Positions 45,328 through 57,612 are shown, counted from the first letter of the stretch. The stretch is DNA of 64,000 bases from Trichoderma breve (GCF_028502605.1 NW_026611593.1:806001-870000); one strand, 5' to 3'. Program-made: numbers and translations. Notes: generated by a model from the letters alone, not told the origin.

Positions 45328-47008
45328 CTACGACCTATTGATAGCATGGTCGAACTGGAGGACAGCATCGGCAAAGTACCACGTAGATGGCACCGTCGAA
45401 GTAGTAGGAAGCCCAACCTTCAGCTGGCAGCTGTTCAACTGATTTATCGTCGATACGCTGTTTGTCACAGGAGTGTTGATAATGCTCGTGCTTGTAAAGT
45501 AAGCACCGGGACCTGATGTCGCCTGGTTGAAGCTAGGGACATCAAGCGATGTTGAACCGCAGACAATCGAGGCCGTGACTCTACCCTTCCAGCTCCTGTC
45601 GGTAGAGGTGGTTGCGATCATGAAAGAAAGTTGGTATGCAGACTTCACCTGCAGTTTGAAGGGAGCGCTAACGATGATGAGTGGTGAAACATTGCGGATG
45701 TTGGTGGCATGAAAAGCGTTTAGTTCGCCGTCGGGGCTGTTTGCATTGCTCACGCCGATGCTTGTCCACGCACTGGAGGAGCTCGACGAGGTGACCCATG
45801 GGCTCAGACCGGCCGAGAAATCACCGTTGGGGATGAGGTTGACTGGCGTGGGAGTCACAGTGACGGTTGTGGTGGTGGTAGTAGTGGCCGTGACAGTGGT
45901 TGTGACAGTAGCTGTGACGGTGGCCGTCACGGTGGCCGTCACGACGCTCGTAACAGTAGCTGTAACTGTGTTTGTGACAGTGGCAGTGACGGTGTTTGTA
46001 ACGGTGTTGGTGATGGTGTTTGTCAGGGTGTTTGTAACAGCATCCGTGATGATGTCTGTGACAATGGCTGTGGCAGTCGCAATACCACTATCAAGCTCTG
46101 TTGCCACAGTTTGCCATGCTGGTGCTGTAACGCCAGGTGTAATAACCGAGGTCGAAGTCTATCTCAGTTAGCATCATCTCTAATAAATAAGATGGGAGTA
46201 TTGGGAAAAGGTGGCCATACCACTCTGACAGTCGCTGCAGGAGCTGTCTGAGAGACTGTGACCGTCTTGGGCGGCACATTGATACAATCACAAGCGGCAG
46301 TGATGCGCTCGGGAGAGTAGACGAAGCACTTGGTGACCATACACTTGGGCTGCCCAGGCTTTCCACGCTTGAACGGAGCATGGGTGGTGACAGGCGGCGG
46401 CGGCGCCTGCTGCTGACCACTAGTGACAGTTGCTGTTGCTGTGACGGTCTGAGTTGCAGTCTGAGTTGCGGTCTGAGTGGCAGTCTGGGTTGCAGTTTGA
46501 GTGGCAGTCTGAGTGTCTGTCTCAGTTGCAGTCTGAGTTTCTGTCTCGGTCACAGTGACAACGTCTGTCTCAATTGCAGTTGCAATTGCAGTAACGATAG
46601 CAGTCTGGATGGAAGTCTCAAAGTCCGTTTCGATTGCTGTTTCTGTGGAGGATGGGACCGTGGCCGTATAAACGGTGGTTGTAGAGCTGAGGAAGTCGGT
46701 TGTGGCAGCAGCGGTGCTGGTGACCCACAGAGTTGATGTTCTATCTACAACATTAATGCCCTGATTCTTACACAATTCTTATATCAGGTATGTCAAACAA
46801 AGACTTACACAGTAGGCTCTGCTACTGTGACAGTTTGCGTAGCCGGAGCGAGAGCAGAGCAATACGCAGAAGCCGAATGAGAGTATTCTCTGCTAACGAA
46901 ACACTTGTATAGACTGTCATCTCTACAGGCGTTCCGCTCGATGAGCTCCACTGGAGTTGCAGCCACACCGGCGACGAGGCCAAGCGCGCCAACAATGAAT
47001 TTGTTCAT
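45328..47008 (-). CDS. Secreted Thr-rich repeat protein with C-terminal carbohydrate-binding-like domain
   Basis: Three exons, complement(45328..46158, 46221..46740, 46809..47008), 516 aa. Signal peptide MNKFIVGALGLVAGVAA from ATG 47008. A Cys-containing segment (ACRDDSLYKCF) is followed by two Thr-rich arrays: TDTQTAT/TQTAT-type repeats in exon 2 and TNTVTATVT-type repeats in exon 3, likely O-mannosylated stalks. Between them lies a Cys segment (KCMVTKCFVYSPERITAACDC). The C-terminal 165 residues begin with NLIPNGDFSAGLSPW, the usual start of CBM4/9-like or galactose-binding jelly-roll domains. Probably a cell-wall or extracellular adhesin. No GPI signal was seen at the end (FDHAINRS). Binding partner unknown. 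Confidence 0.82.
45855..46070 (-). repeat. Degenerate Thr/Val-coding tandem array
   Basis: A degenerate 12-24-bp unit (GTGACGGTG/GTGACAGTAGCT-type on the plus strand) encodes about 17 TxTVT-like copies in exon 3 of the secreted protein. Confidence 0.85.
46436..46660 (-). repeat. Degenerate Thr/Gln-Glu-coding tandem array
   Basis: A 12-bp-type unit (AGTCTGAGTTGC/GTCTGAGTGGCA on the plus strand) encodes TQTA and TETD copies in exon 2. The unit differs from the exon 3 array. Confidence 0.85.
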
Positions 47009-48852
47009 TATGTTAACTTTTTGATATAGAAGAAGAAAACTCAAAAGAATGTCAAGGGCCCGATGAATGAGGGATCACTCATGCCTTGGGGAGAAGAGTT
47101 TGTATCGGCACGCCATTTACAGCTTATAAAGGAAATCATCTCACGATGGAAAACACTAGTTTCTTCATCTCCTGAAGTCAGGCAGAGCCCCGTAGCTCTA
47201 TTGAATTCGGGCTGATGGGTAGCTGGCTTGAAGTTACCCACTAGCAACGATTTGATCGAATCTTCAACAGAAAGACCCCTGCAAATCGTTGGACGGGATC
47301 CATTTTGCTGTCAATGTCCCTGAATAGTACCGCAAACTATTTAAACTAGCGGGCACTAGTTTTTCTCAGCTCGTCTGTGTTCCTAGCTCTGTCAGGGCCT
47401 TCGATGAAAATAGTTTGTTAGGCCAATGGATCTTGATCTATTTGCGCCAAAGTGGAGAGGTAATCTCGGAAATAGCCACTGGCGCTTGGATATCGTAAGA
47501 CTAGACTAACAGTTTAGAAACATCGAGACACAGCATTGTTAGCCGACATAGGAGAAGACTGAACATGTACGAGTAATGCTTATTGTGTGTTCTTCCAAGA
47601 TTGAAGAGTAGCTCGTCTTGTCATCTCAAACATGATTCTTTGACGCAATCAACCGGATGCATATATATATGCTTAACCAATTTCATGAGTCATGCGTCTG
47701 GCAAGCTGTTGTATTTATATGCCTGAGACTCTTTGAACTCGTGTACTCGTAGCCCCCGGCCTACATGTACACATGCAGCCATTACAAGAGCAGTCATCCA
47801 TCTAAGACTGGAGGGAGGGACCTCTTGTGGAGAAGCTCTTCCAAACTCACTTCACGATATTTCGACCTCACCTGGGGGTCTGCGTGTTGATATTGCAAAT
47901 GCGGGGCTAAGGTGCCGTTATGCGACCCAACAGCAGTAATCCTGGTCCCTATACACGTAGTATTAGGCCATGATAGACTTTATTTGTGTATGTGGTCACT
48001 CCCTTAGCCCATCTACATATCGGATTAAATACATTATGGAATACCACAATACAGCTTACTGGATTGTCAACCCTTCAGGCTGACCTTACTGTTTATCTAC
48101 CGTACTATTATCCGATAATCCAGCGTAACTACCAATAACAAAAGGGGTTCATCCTTAGCAGGCCTTCACAAGGTGTCTTCCAATCAAATTTGTGCCCTAA
48201 ATGTTTATATACGGGCTTGGAAGGTGTGTAGACTGATGAAGTGACTACATGTAGCCTCTCGTTGCAGCAGCCGGTGCATATTCACAGCATGTCAAAACCT
48301 TCGAAGGTCTTCAAACGCTAACTGCAGAGAATACACTCACAGAGGACTACCTTTAGCGTCGTCTGACCTGAACAACTCATCTTCACGGCGATTTAGCCCT
48401 CTCACAAACTTCATATTCTCTGAACAACAGTAGAAGAAGTTTCCACCAAAGTTGTTTATCTTCGCCAAAATATACCAAATTAAGGAGAATATTTAGGTTG
48501 CCTGGCAGCTTTTACCATACTCCATTCAATCTACTTCAATTGCAACTGGCATAATGCCAAATCTTGTGCCAAGCAGAAGACCGATAATGAGCCTTATACA
48601 TAGATTGGCAGGTTGCGTCAACTTCACATACAAATTCGATAACCAAGGCCGTTTTCAACATAATACGCTATGTTAATAATCCGTATCAGACATTAGAAAC
48701 TAACTACATATGTTATACGAAGCTCCCGGAGATACTACAACTCGCGAGTGACTGACTACAGGGGCCCATCCCCCCATTCGAGACAGCGATAGAGCAACTC
48801 CTATACTACTATAGTCTCTCTAAATAATGCATCAATTATATATCACGGCATC
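47009..48852. other. Gene-empty AT-rich stretch
   Basis: 1.84 kb with no open frame having support on either strand, no RNA gene and no clear transposon ends. The composition is AT-richer than the housekeeping block. Confidence 0.5.
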
Positions 48853-49371
48853 CTAAGTGAAAGTCTTAATCTTCCCTTCGCTTCGAGTGGCAATCTCTGT
48901 AGATTGCACAATGGTAAAATTGCCGTCTTCTCCGTTGCGTATATCTGCAATCATAACAACAGAGCCGGTTTGCTTTTCTCCAGACTTCTTATCATTGTAC
49001 ATAAGTTTCCCTTCATAAGCAATGGAACCACTCCCTCCAGGAGCTTCCCACACTTTAAGCTGCTTTTGGCTGATGAGGGTCAGGTCATGGGCAGCACGAG
49101 TGCCCGTGATATATTCAAAGTATACTTGGCGAGGGACGTGATCATGATTAATTCTGATATAGCGTTACAGTCAACAACTATGGAGGAATTACATATATGC
49201 GGCACTAGGTAAGATGGGCAGTACAACTTACTTGATGGTCACGTCCTTTGCCATACGGCTCTCAAACGTGTTAACTGCAAGCTCATCATCTGGCTGAAAC
49301 AGAAGGTTGTGCCAATATTCTGATAGCCATTCAAACAATGGACTATTTTCGCTATCATGAGATGTCGCCAT
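48853..49371 (-). CDS. Small NTF2-like / SnoaL-like protein
   Basis: Two exons, complement(48853..49153, 49232..49371), 146 aa, ATG at 49371. Found by joining a downstream frame to an upstream exon in phase over a 78-nt intron. The start MATSHDSENSPLFEWLSEYW and the pattern VNTFESRMAKDVTIKINHD, then strands with YITGTRAAHDLTLISQ and GSVVMIADI, fit a single NTF2-like cone fold. Such proteins serve as small ligand pockets or enzymes. No signal peptide. Family call is tentative; the exon model is well supported by continuous phase. Confidence 0.65.
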
Positions 49372-50630
49372 AGTTTATTCGTTGTGATTATTGTTAGTGA
49401 GAAACTTAGACAAGAGAAGAGGGAGTGCGATATAAGTACTAGACAGAATACTTAGGCATGGAGGCATCGCCGCTAAAGGCAAGAGTTGTATTTCCAAAAA
49501 AGGCAATACATATTACCAAACACACATACCTGACACCCTTTTGTATATTCTATCCACTATAAGCTGACAATCTTCTTATGCACAATACCCAAGCGAAGTT
49601 TATTTAACGCGCCTCTAAGAATTTCTGGTTCAATACTAGCCCGCAACTAGAAAAAGTAAACAGCACCAAATTTCTCAACAAAGATAAGCTAGAAACTATC
49701 CCCAGATTTCCCTATTGTGGGTAAGTATATAATGGAGAAAGATTTCCAGCCATAGTCTATATAAGACTATCTGTAGTCTCAGACAGCTAGGGAAGACTTA
49801 GCATGAGGAGTTGTAATACCGCATAAATAGTATTACCAAATATCCTCAATAACTCGCAGCGATTATATACTCTCCATTTTCTTCTCAACTCTTTGTCTGA
49901 CATCAGTTTCTCCAAGTATAATACGACCTAGCGCGAACCTGAGCTCACGATTCTCAACAATACACCAACCAGAACAACAAGGTTTCTTGCTACTACAGCC
50001 AATCCGACATGTTAGCATAATTTGTGTCTCTGATAAATTTTTGAAGCACTATTTACAAAGCGATGACGACTGCACATTATCGTACTGTTGATTCTTTCCA
50101 CCTATCTGAGATATCTCACAATCTGGAAGTATTGGACCCAGTGTATATGCCTACGATTTATATCAGCCACATGCAGTTCCAAGCGGCATATACAAGTTTT
50201 CCATGGCCCTTGTGTTATCGAGTTTAGTGGGAACCATCATAAAGACATTCTAAAGAGGCCTCCGTAATCACATAAAAAGAACTTGGTTATGTGTCCAACT
50301 CCAGATAACACTCTACTGCTAATAGAGACACATGTCACTTCGGCTTTGCCTAATTTGAGCTTAGAATGGAAATGCTGGTTCTAAATATTTCTCGACTCAT
50401 CCAACATAGGAATTCCGTGCTGAGCTAATGCCGGACTAGGCTGCGGGGTTCTCCCAAATCCTCTGCTGATAGAGAGTGTAAACGCGCGTTCAAAGGTTGA
50501 GAACAGATTGCAATATCGCCGCCATCCACATATATGGCCGCATCTTCCCCAAAGTATATATACAGCAAAATTTATACCGGATTTTATCTGCGACTGCATC
50601 TTTATCTCAAGTCTTATTCATTTCGTTAAA
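49372..50630. other. AT-rich intergenic stretch
   Basis: 1.26 kb containing the divergent promoters of the NTF2-like and GNAT genes. A TATA element sits near the GNAT start. No other feature was seen. Confidence 0.5.
50555..50562 (+). promoter_or_regulatory. TATA-box candidate
   Basis: TATATATA lies about 70 bp upstream of the GNAT start codon. Confidence 0.4.
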
Positions 50631-51395
50631 ATGACTACCTATACTCTTGCTCCAGTTAGCCTCAGCGACAGCGAAGATTTGAGTCGAAACAATATATCAG
50701 CTTTTTGGCAAAATCCTAATTGGGTCTTAGCATGGAAACACAGTACGCTGGAAAAGCAGATTGATATAACTACCAAACGCTACCCGCGTAGACTGATAAG
50801 TGATCACGCAACTGCCCGACATCAGAAAGCCATTGATCCTCATACCGGACGGCTCGTGGGATATGCTCGCTGGGTCCTGCCTGAATCATATGCTACAACT
50901 GCAGATGGTGAGCCAACTTGGCCAGAGGCTTTGGGCCCAGTAGTATCGCCAGAGGAAGCAGAAGAGATCAAACGGATCGCTGAGGCAACTCCGTTGAATG
51001 CGAACAACGAAACGGATCCTCTTGACAACAATGTTACAAAAATGAAGAACGAGGTTCTGGAAGGGAAGACCTTTTTTGGTGGGTAAGCAAGATTATTGGA
51101 ATATGGGAGAGATACTGAATCGTTATGAATGATAGTGCTTGAATATTTGGCTGTCCATCCCGAAAACCAAGGAAAAGGAATCGCTACACTATTGGTGCAG
51201 AGTGGTATGAAGGAGGCGGAAAAGCTGGGACTAGATATTTTTGTCCTTGCGTTTCAACATGGGTGGGGAGTGTATGGCCGACTTGGATTCAGTGTTGAGC
51301 GAGAACTTATCCAAGATGATTCCATGTACGGAGGTGACGGTCATTACGGAGTTCGGTGTATGATATATAAACAACCTCCGAAGACCGAAGTATAA
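50631..51395 (+). CDS. GNAT-family N-acetyltransferase
   Basis: Two exons, 50631..51078 and 51136..51395, 235 aa. Acetyl-CoA-dependent transferase: motif A is LEYLAVHPENQGKGIATLLV, with the QGKGIA pyrophosphate loop, followed by GVYGRLGF, the usual motif B end. The splice GTGGGT..TAG was preferred because it keeps phase; the nearby GTAAGC donor would not. N-terminal part (FWQNPNWVLAWKH, HQKAIDPHTGRLVGYARWVLP) resembles the fungal subgroup of uncharacterised detoxification or small-molecule acetyltransferases. Acceptor unknown. Cytosolic. Confidence 0.87.
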
Positions 51396-52083
51396 TTAGA
51401 CGAGCGGAAGTCGTTATAACTATGAGTAGATAGAAGCCCTAGATATAGTTTAGTTTTATATAAGTAATAGAGGAGTGTTGAGCTACTTGAACTAAGATGT
51501 AGTGGATTCCATGCATACTAAAATATCGAGACTATTTCTTCAGCAGAGTTGTATGTCGACATCAGCATTGGCACTATTTCCCTTACTTGCCCTTATGCCT
51601 ACCCTAGTTATTCGATGTTGAAATAGAGGCGCGTATATGGAAGTGGGAACTGTAGTATTACTAAGTCCTGTAGCTGTTAGGCCTAGTCCTTCGACAATAT
51701 GTACTACACTGTACTATTATATATGATGCTGATGCTGATATACGACTTGATCAAAATCTCATATGTATACATTTTTCACTGAGTTTGTTATTTATTCTGG
51801 CTTGATTGGGATGTATCGTTCAATTCCACATGTCAGGAAGAATATTAATCCTGTCCGAAATAGACCATCCCTATTTGATCATTATACTCGACGCCTCCTA
51901 TTAGCATATAAGCGCTAGAGTATTCACGACACCACCAACTCAATGAACTTTGAGACTTCATCTAACAATTCTCCAGGAATGTTGGGTATTCCACACTAAT
52001 TCTTTAAATGAAAAATCACTGTACACATATGCTGGCTCATCTAGACTCCTCATTCAATCCAGATTGGCTCTCTTCTCTTGGTC
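51396..52083. other. Intergenic, nothing recognised
   Basis: 688 bp of AT-rich flank and promoter of the zinc-cluster gene. A frame running from 51950 in the promoter joins the second exon only by chance. Confidence 0.45.
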
Positions 52084-53939
52084 ATGGTTAACATTCCGGG
52101 CACATCTAAACGCTGCAAACAGTGTAGCGTGCGCCGAGTTAAGGTGCGCTCTTCTTCTCCAGTTCCACGCAACATTCACGCAGATGTTCATTTCGATTTC
52201 ACAATTATCTAACGTGCAAAAGTGTGACCTTGGGCAGCCGAGTTGCATAAGATGTCTTAAAAGTGGTATCAAGTGTAGCGGCCCAACAGCAGGATCGGTG
52301 TTTGTTCACCGAGATGTGAATAATATCCAACGGGTGTCGGATAGGAAAATGCTGAGCCACGCATTCCAAAACCGGCATTTGGACATCACAACATTACCCA
52401 CTGCAACCATCAAAGAGTTGCATGGTAGAGCTCAATCCAATAAACTGATAGCCCCCATTTCAATACCTTCTTCTCTTGGCTGCTCTATGGATCTATATCG
52501 TTCTGCTGTGGCTGATCTCTGGATTGTGACATGCCACCCGGCTACCATTCCTATCGATCAGAATGTCGAATCGCCAATGTCGAGTAGTGCACGAGAAATT
52601 CTCCCACTCGCATTTGGAAGCAAGACTCTAGATTCTGCTCTTTTTGCCGTCGCTACAATGTTTATGGGAAAGCTGAGGAGTGATAGCAAATTGCAAGGTC
52701 TTGCCTTGGCAGCCTATCCTCCAGCACTCAGTCGGTTTCGCTCCGAGCTTGCCCTGGGTTTTGGATCTAAGGCAAACCAGACAAATAGAACAGTCCGTGC
52801 AATAGCGATCGCACTAACTTTGCTCTTTTATGAGGTATGTATTCTACAGTTCACGAGGTCAAAGCCTCACCTTTGCCCATGCACTGACGATGACTAGTGG
52901 CTGGCCAATGGTTCGAAGGGAGAGGGATATCGTTTTCACCTCAATGGGGCCCTTGATCTTATCAAGAATTCAGGCCCGGAAGCCTTGGAATCTTCCATTA
53001 CGAAGGCGGCTTACACAGATCTTCGGTGCGGGGCTGTAAGTTGATAGCTCGGATAACTCAGTTCAGTTAGGACGGGATGCTGATACTCTTGTCGCACAGT
53101 TAGGCGAAGCATTAAAAAGTCGGAAAGCGACATTTCTTGCTTCAGACCAGTGGTTCACTATTACCAACAAGTTATCGATAAAAAACCATCGGCAACTGTT
53201 ATTAGACATTGTTGCTCATATACCCGGTCTCCTTGAGCGCGGCGACCAGCTAAAACTTCTTGGTCCGGTAGAGCTGAAGAATACCATGAATCTCGGCGCA
53301 ACAGATAAATGTTGTCACCAAAGCGCTCAATCTCTTCAAATTATCGACTACTTTGGAGATTGCGATTCAATAATTCGGAAGCTCCACTGTTGGCTACAAT
53401 CGCTAGAGGAATCTGAGGGGGGTCGGGTCTGGTGGTACTCGGATAAGGCAAATCCGGAAGAAAACAGCCAACAACGTCACGCAGCAAAGTCAAATGAGGA
53501 TATTTACTCTTCGGCAATACATTTCTCAAACCCTTGGATTCCGGGTGTTGTCATCTATTACTGGTCCAGCTTATTGGAACTTTCGAGCACAATCCTCGAG
53601 GTGCGCCAGTTGATGAATCACAACTCACCCTACGCACCCTGCCTCGGAGTATTGAGTGCCGATTCACCATCCTTATTCATGTGTCTTGAAACTGTGAATG
53701 AGTTCGCGATACATCTTTGCCAGACCGTGATTCACCTCAGCTCGACCCTAGAAGGTTGCACTATGTCACATATTCCTGCAGAACTAGCGGAACAGTACTT
53801 TACACGCCTACTTTCCACCAATAATGAAAGTCTCTTACAGAAAGACGTCGATTATTCGAAGAATAGGGAAAAGGCGTATATTGGCTTACAACTCTGCAGG
53901 AAAGGATTGGATATACTGCGTTGTACCGTTAGAACTTGA
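52084..53939 (+). CDS. Zn2Cys6 transcription factor
   Basis: Four exons, 52084..52143, 52223..52834, 52898..53035 and 53100..53939, 549 aa. The zinc cluster is split by intron 1, as often in this family: C11, C14, C21, C28, C31, C38 in the spacing C-x2-C-x6-C-x6-C-x2-C-x6-C. The remainder resembles the fungal-specific regulatory region (ALFAVATMFMGKL, IAIALTLLFYE, HLNGALDLI). It is a nuclear DNA-binding regulator. It lies between the GNAT gene and, convergently, a dehalogenase-like hydrolase gene, so it may control neighbouring catabolic or detoxification genes; this is inference. The 3' end could have a further small exon. Confidence 0.88.
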
Positions 53940-54322
53940 CTCATCCACCTTCAATATAATTGTGAACCGAACATTGCCGTACTTTATGCCTTGGGCTAAG
54001 ATTAAACCTCTGAAACAACTACACACGCGTGAAATGCTATATGTATGTCGGTTTTGTGATGGAGTAAATACGTGGGGAGTGAATCAAGAATTTGTGGTTC
54101 TTTTTGCACACCCTCGTTTACAATCTTCCTACATTACTTACTTATTAACATTCTAGTATGAAGAGTACATATTTGTGTGAGGATGAACCTTTTTAGACCA
54201 CGAGGAAGTTTTTACTTTAGCCATTATAAGTGTAATATACTAGAATCTCATTTGCGAATGCTAGGACTATCTACACGTATAGAACCCAATCCTGTGCCTT
54301 GCCACAGCACCCGACTTCACAT
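53940..54322. other. Intergenic between convergent genes
   Basis: 383 bp between stop codons. A plus-strand frame at 53824-54156 overlaps the factor gene out of frame and is not called. Confidence 0.45.
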
Positions 54323-55237
54323 CTAGTCCGAAGATAGAGGTAGCCAGTTAGCCAATTCACGACCAATTGTATGTGGGTGATCCTCTTGTACGTAATGAAT
54401 CGCCTCTCCTAAATACACGACCTTTGTGTTCTTCAATTTTTGCGTAAGCTCCTCCGCTTTTGCCTCCCAGACAAGTCCTCCGGGTTTGGCCCAGAAGAGT
54501 AGTTTCGGCTTGTCACTGGCAAATAACCACTCCATGTACTTCTTTGCATAGGACCATGTATTTTCAGGTTGGCCCTCGACAGGAAGCTCGTTGGGAAGTC
54601 GATAAATTGGCTCACGCCATTCGGGCTGTAAGAAGGGTTTGCGGTATGCGTCCATTTCCTCATCGGTCAATGGTCGCACAACGCCGCCGGGAAGAATATG
54701 CTCGATAAAGACGTTCTGATCGATTAACAGGCTTCTACCGACTCGAGTATCTGGATCTCGAAACTTCTTCCAATTTTCCACCATAACAGGTGGTAAGTCG
54801 CTCCAATTCTCCATGGGGTGGATAAATTCCATGAACGCAATACCGGCAAGGCGGTGCTCATTTCTGCGGGCCCAATTGAACCCGAGGGCTGATCCCCAGT
54901 CGTGAATGACGAGATTTATTGCCTGGGTTGGTAAGACCGTGTCTAGGAAGGCGTCGATATACTGCTGGTGGTCCTCGAAGAAATATGCCCCAGAGACCTT
55001 GTCAGAATCTCCAAATCCAATCAAGTCTGGGGCGATGCAACGGCCTTTTGCAGCTGCATACGGAATGATATTTCGCCATAGATAGGAAGACGTAGGGACA
55101 CCATGCAAGAACACGGTGACTGCTGACTTTTGATCAGAGGTTCCCACGTCAACATATGCCATTTGAGAGCCCAAAATCTGTACTCTCTTCTTCTCAAAGG
55201 GAAATTCCCCTGAAATTGTTGTTGGAGCTTCGGTCAT
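54323..55237 (-). CDS. Haloalkane-dehalogenase-like alpha/beta hydrolase
   Basis: Single-exon protein of 304 aa, ATG at 55237, no signal peptide. It follows the dehalogenase fold closely: oxyanion segment LHGVPTSSYLWRN, nucleophile D113 with halide-binding W114 in VIHDWGSALGFNWARRN, catalytic acid E137 in FMEFIHP, and base H281 in AIHYVQEDHP. True haloalkane dehalogenases have Asn next to the oxyanion Gly (HGNPTSS). Here it is V47, so the second halide-stabilising residue is missing. It may act on another substrate or use a different halide pocket. Neighbours are a convergent Zn2Cys6 factor and an HSL-type esterase. Confidence 0.85.
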   Translation of the reverse strand: MTEAPTTISGEFPFEKKRVQILGSQMAYVDVGTSDQKSAVTVFLHGVPTSSYLWRNIIPYAAAKGRCIAPDLIGFGDSDKVSGAYFFEDHQQYIDAFLDTVLPTQAINLVIHDWGSALGFNWARRNEHRLAGIAFMEFIHPMENWSDLPPVMVENWKKFRDPDTRVGRSLLIDQNVFIEHILPGGVVRPLTDEEMDAYRKPFLQPEWREPIYRLPNELPVEGQPENTWSYAKKYMEWLFASDKPKLLFWAKPGGLVWEAKAEELTQKLKNTKVVYLGEAIHYVQEDHPHTIGRELANWLPLSSD

Positions 55238-56027
55238 TGTGGGAAATGGAGAGAAATGCGTGCGTAATTGCGGCTGTGCTTGAATAGATGAGGAACTGCC
55301 AAGAAGTATATGGCGTTTGGCTGATTTGGGATCGACTTATATACTAATGGAGACATTTTGAAGGATGTAATATTTAAGTTGAGATATGGTCTTACAAATC
55401 AACATGCGTGCATTATATTTCGTGAACTATATGTTGATTTCGCAGTCAAAAGTTCACGCAATCACTTAATACACAGTTCTTAGACTTGATCATCAAAATG
55501 GTACTTGATGGGAACAGCGGCCCCGCAGTTTAGAAACCTCGTCGCTACTTCTACTTCGAGACTAGTTATCCCGTGTGGCGAGTTAGCTCGGATTTAGAAG
55601 TGTCCGCAGGATTGGGACAAAGAGGCGTTGACTTAAACTCTCAACAGGAAGCGTTACAGAACTTCGCTGCTATTTCTGGATTTGTATTAGTTTTAGATTG
55701 GGCACAACTCGATCAAGACCTTAAGCCGAGGTATTGTCGTGGGTCGAGTTGACGATTGCGACTACTATGGCCCGGCGTAAGAAGCGCCACATATTGCTTC
55801 AGCAATTGTATTCTTCTATAATTCTAATCAATCCAAAAGTGGAAGTCGCAGCGAATGGGAACTGCATAATGATATGAGTCAACTATGATGAATTTTGAGA
55901 GCATTCTATTAAGAGGAGTCGCATTGAAGTCTAGGAGGTCATGACGCCTATGTTGCATTTATAAGCTGTTGGTTGAGCAAAATGTATAAGTTGTCGAGTT
56001 TGCACTCTTGACTGATCCAGGTTGTAA
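55238..56027. other. Intergenic between divergent hydrolase genes
   Basis: 790 bp with promoters for the dehalogenase-like gene and the esterase gene. Nothing else was recognised. Confidence 0.45.
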
Positions 56028-57223
56028 ATGAGCAACATAGATACTCATATCATTCTCTCAAGAATAACTTTTAACAACGCGAAGATGTCCATGACAGTGG
56101 AAGATTTGATGCAGTTTGTGTACCCAACGCATGGACATTTACTTCATCTAACCGGATTGCTAGGCAATGCTTTACCGTTCATACAGCCGATCAATACGAA
56201 AAATTTGTTAAAAAACATGACATCCCTTCCGTGAGAGAAGAGATTCCTGGAGATGGCTCGGCGTTATGGTTCGGCTCGCCTTCAGCCAAGAGAGTGATAG
56301 CACACATGCATGGTGGTGGACTGGTCCTGTATGCGTCCACTTTCCATTTTGGCTTGGCCTACGAAATGTATAAAGCTGCGATTGCAAGTGGCGATGATGT
56401 TGCGCTTGCTGTCCTTGCTTACGGTGAGTGTTCGAAATATCTTCATATCTGCATTGTCCTTCTAACTGTGTCAGATACATGTCCGAGTGCTCCCTATCCA
56501 ACTCAGCTACGCCAACTGGTCGCATTCGTCACTCACCTTATGCATGGCCGAGATTCGAAAGATGTTAGTCGTTACCCATCATGCTCTAGACTTGATGCTA
56601 ATGCCTTCGACGTCTGTAGATCCATTTGTACGGAGACAGTGCTGGTGGATTACTGATCCTCTCTCTTCTCCTTCACGCCGTGCATCCACACCCCAAGATC
56701 CCCCCACTCTCCATCCCGTCAGGCCATCGCCTTGGGAGAATCTTGATGATATCTCCCACCACGCCGATGGTTACGCCAGCCATGACTACGAGTAAGAATC
56801 TTGGTCGCGATTTGGTTGGCGTAGATGAGGTAGCTCAAATGTGGAACGTTATTCAAGGTAATCATGACCCTGATGTTGAGCTCATCAACCCATGGTTCGC
56901 TCCATTATCAGTGCTGCATGAGGACTGGTTTGAAGCTTTACCGGCGGGGTCGATCACCATCGTTTCGGGCGGATTAGAGATATTTGAGGAGGACATCGCC
57001 AAACTTGCTCAAATAATCAAGGTGAGAATCAACATACCCATTCAATTGCTCTATATTACCGAGCATTAGGATTAATGAAAGACAGAATAAACATCAAGGT
57101 CCAGTTGACATTCTCGTAGACCCAAATGTTGGTCACATTGCCTTTCTCAAAGAAGGTATAATGGGCATCCCACCATCAGAGTATACAAACCGCGTGATGG
57201 AATGGGCCAAATTACGAGAGTAG
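56028..57223 (+). CDS. HSL/alpha-beta-hydrolase-3 esterase, steryl-acetyl-hydrolase-like
   Basis: Five exons, 56028..56119, 56164..56423, 56475..56563, 56620..57021 and 57086..57223, 326 aa. Oxyanion motif HMHGGG (H80-G83), nucleophile S154 in YGDSAGG, and C-terminal His in DPNVGHIAF. The acid is probably in VSGGLEIFEED. The fold and motifs are those of hormone-sensitive-lipase-type esterases, which deacetylate small esters or sterols. The N-terminus is uncertain: a second ATG at 56085 is equally possible and the 44-nt first intron was chosen only to restore phase. Exons 2-5 are firm. Without a transmembrane start it would be cytosolic. Confidence 0.78.
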
Positions 57224-57612
57224 TACGGAATATGAGAACGCAAGCAAGATATCTTCTCGGCGTGTTAGTAACGTTAGGCTACTAGTTGTCAATAATAAAG
57301 CATATGTTGACGATATTATAATTGCTAACTTTTTTTCTTTCCCTTTTTCTTCTCTTCGTTCTATACTTGAATTCCTTGATTGCGAATATTTGTTGAAATG
57401 TACCTATAATGCTGATAATCATAATTTTTGAAGCAGGCTGGGATCTTAGACGACGTTAGTTTTTAACCACCAGCTAGATTAAATGCCGAGGTTATGTATA
57501 GCGAGAGAGGGAGCTACTGCGGCTCCACAGCATTTTAATCTCGACTGATATCTGTATGGCAGCTGCTCAGAACGTTGTCGTCTTATACCCTTAGCGTCTA
57601 TCAACTGATCCC
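57224..57612. other. Intergenic between convergent genes
   Basis: 389 bp between the stop codons of the esterase and the SNF2 gene. Nothing was recognised. Confidence 0.45.

Noticed and set aside
47009..48852. Possible degenerate transposon in the gene-empty stretch
   Set aside because: No terminal repeats, target duplications or transposase-like fragments could be seen.
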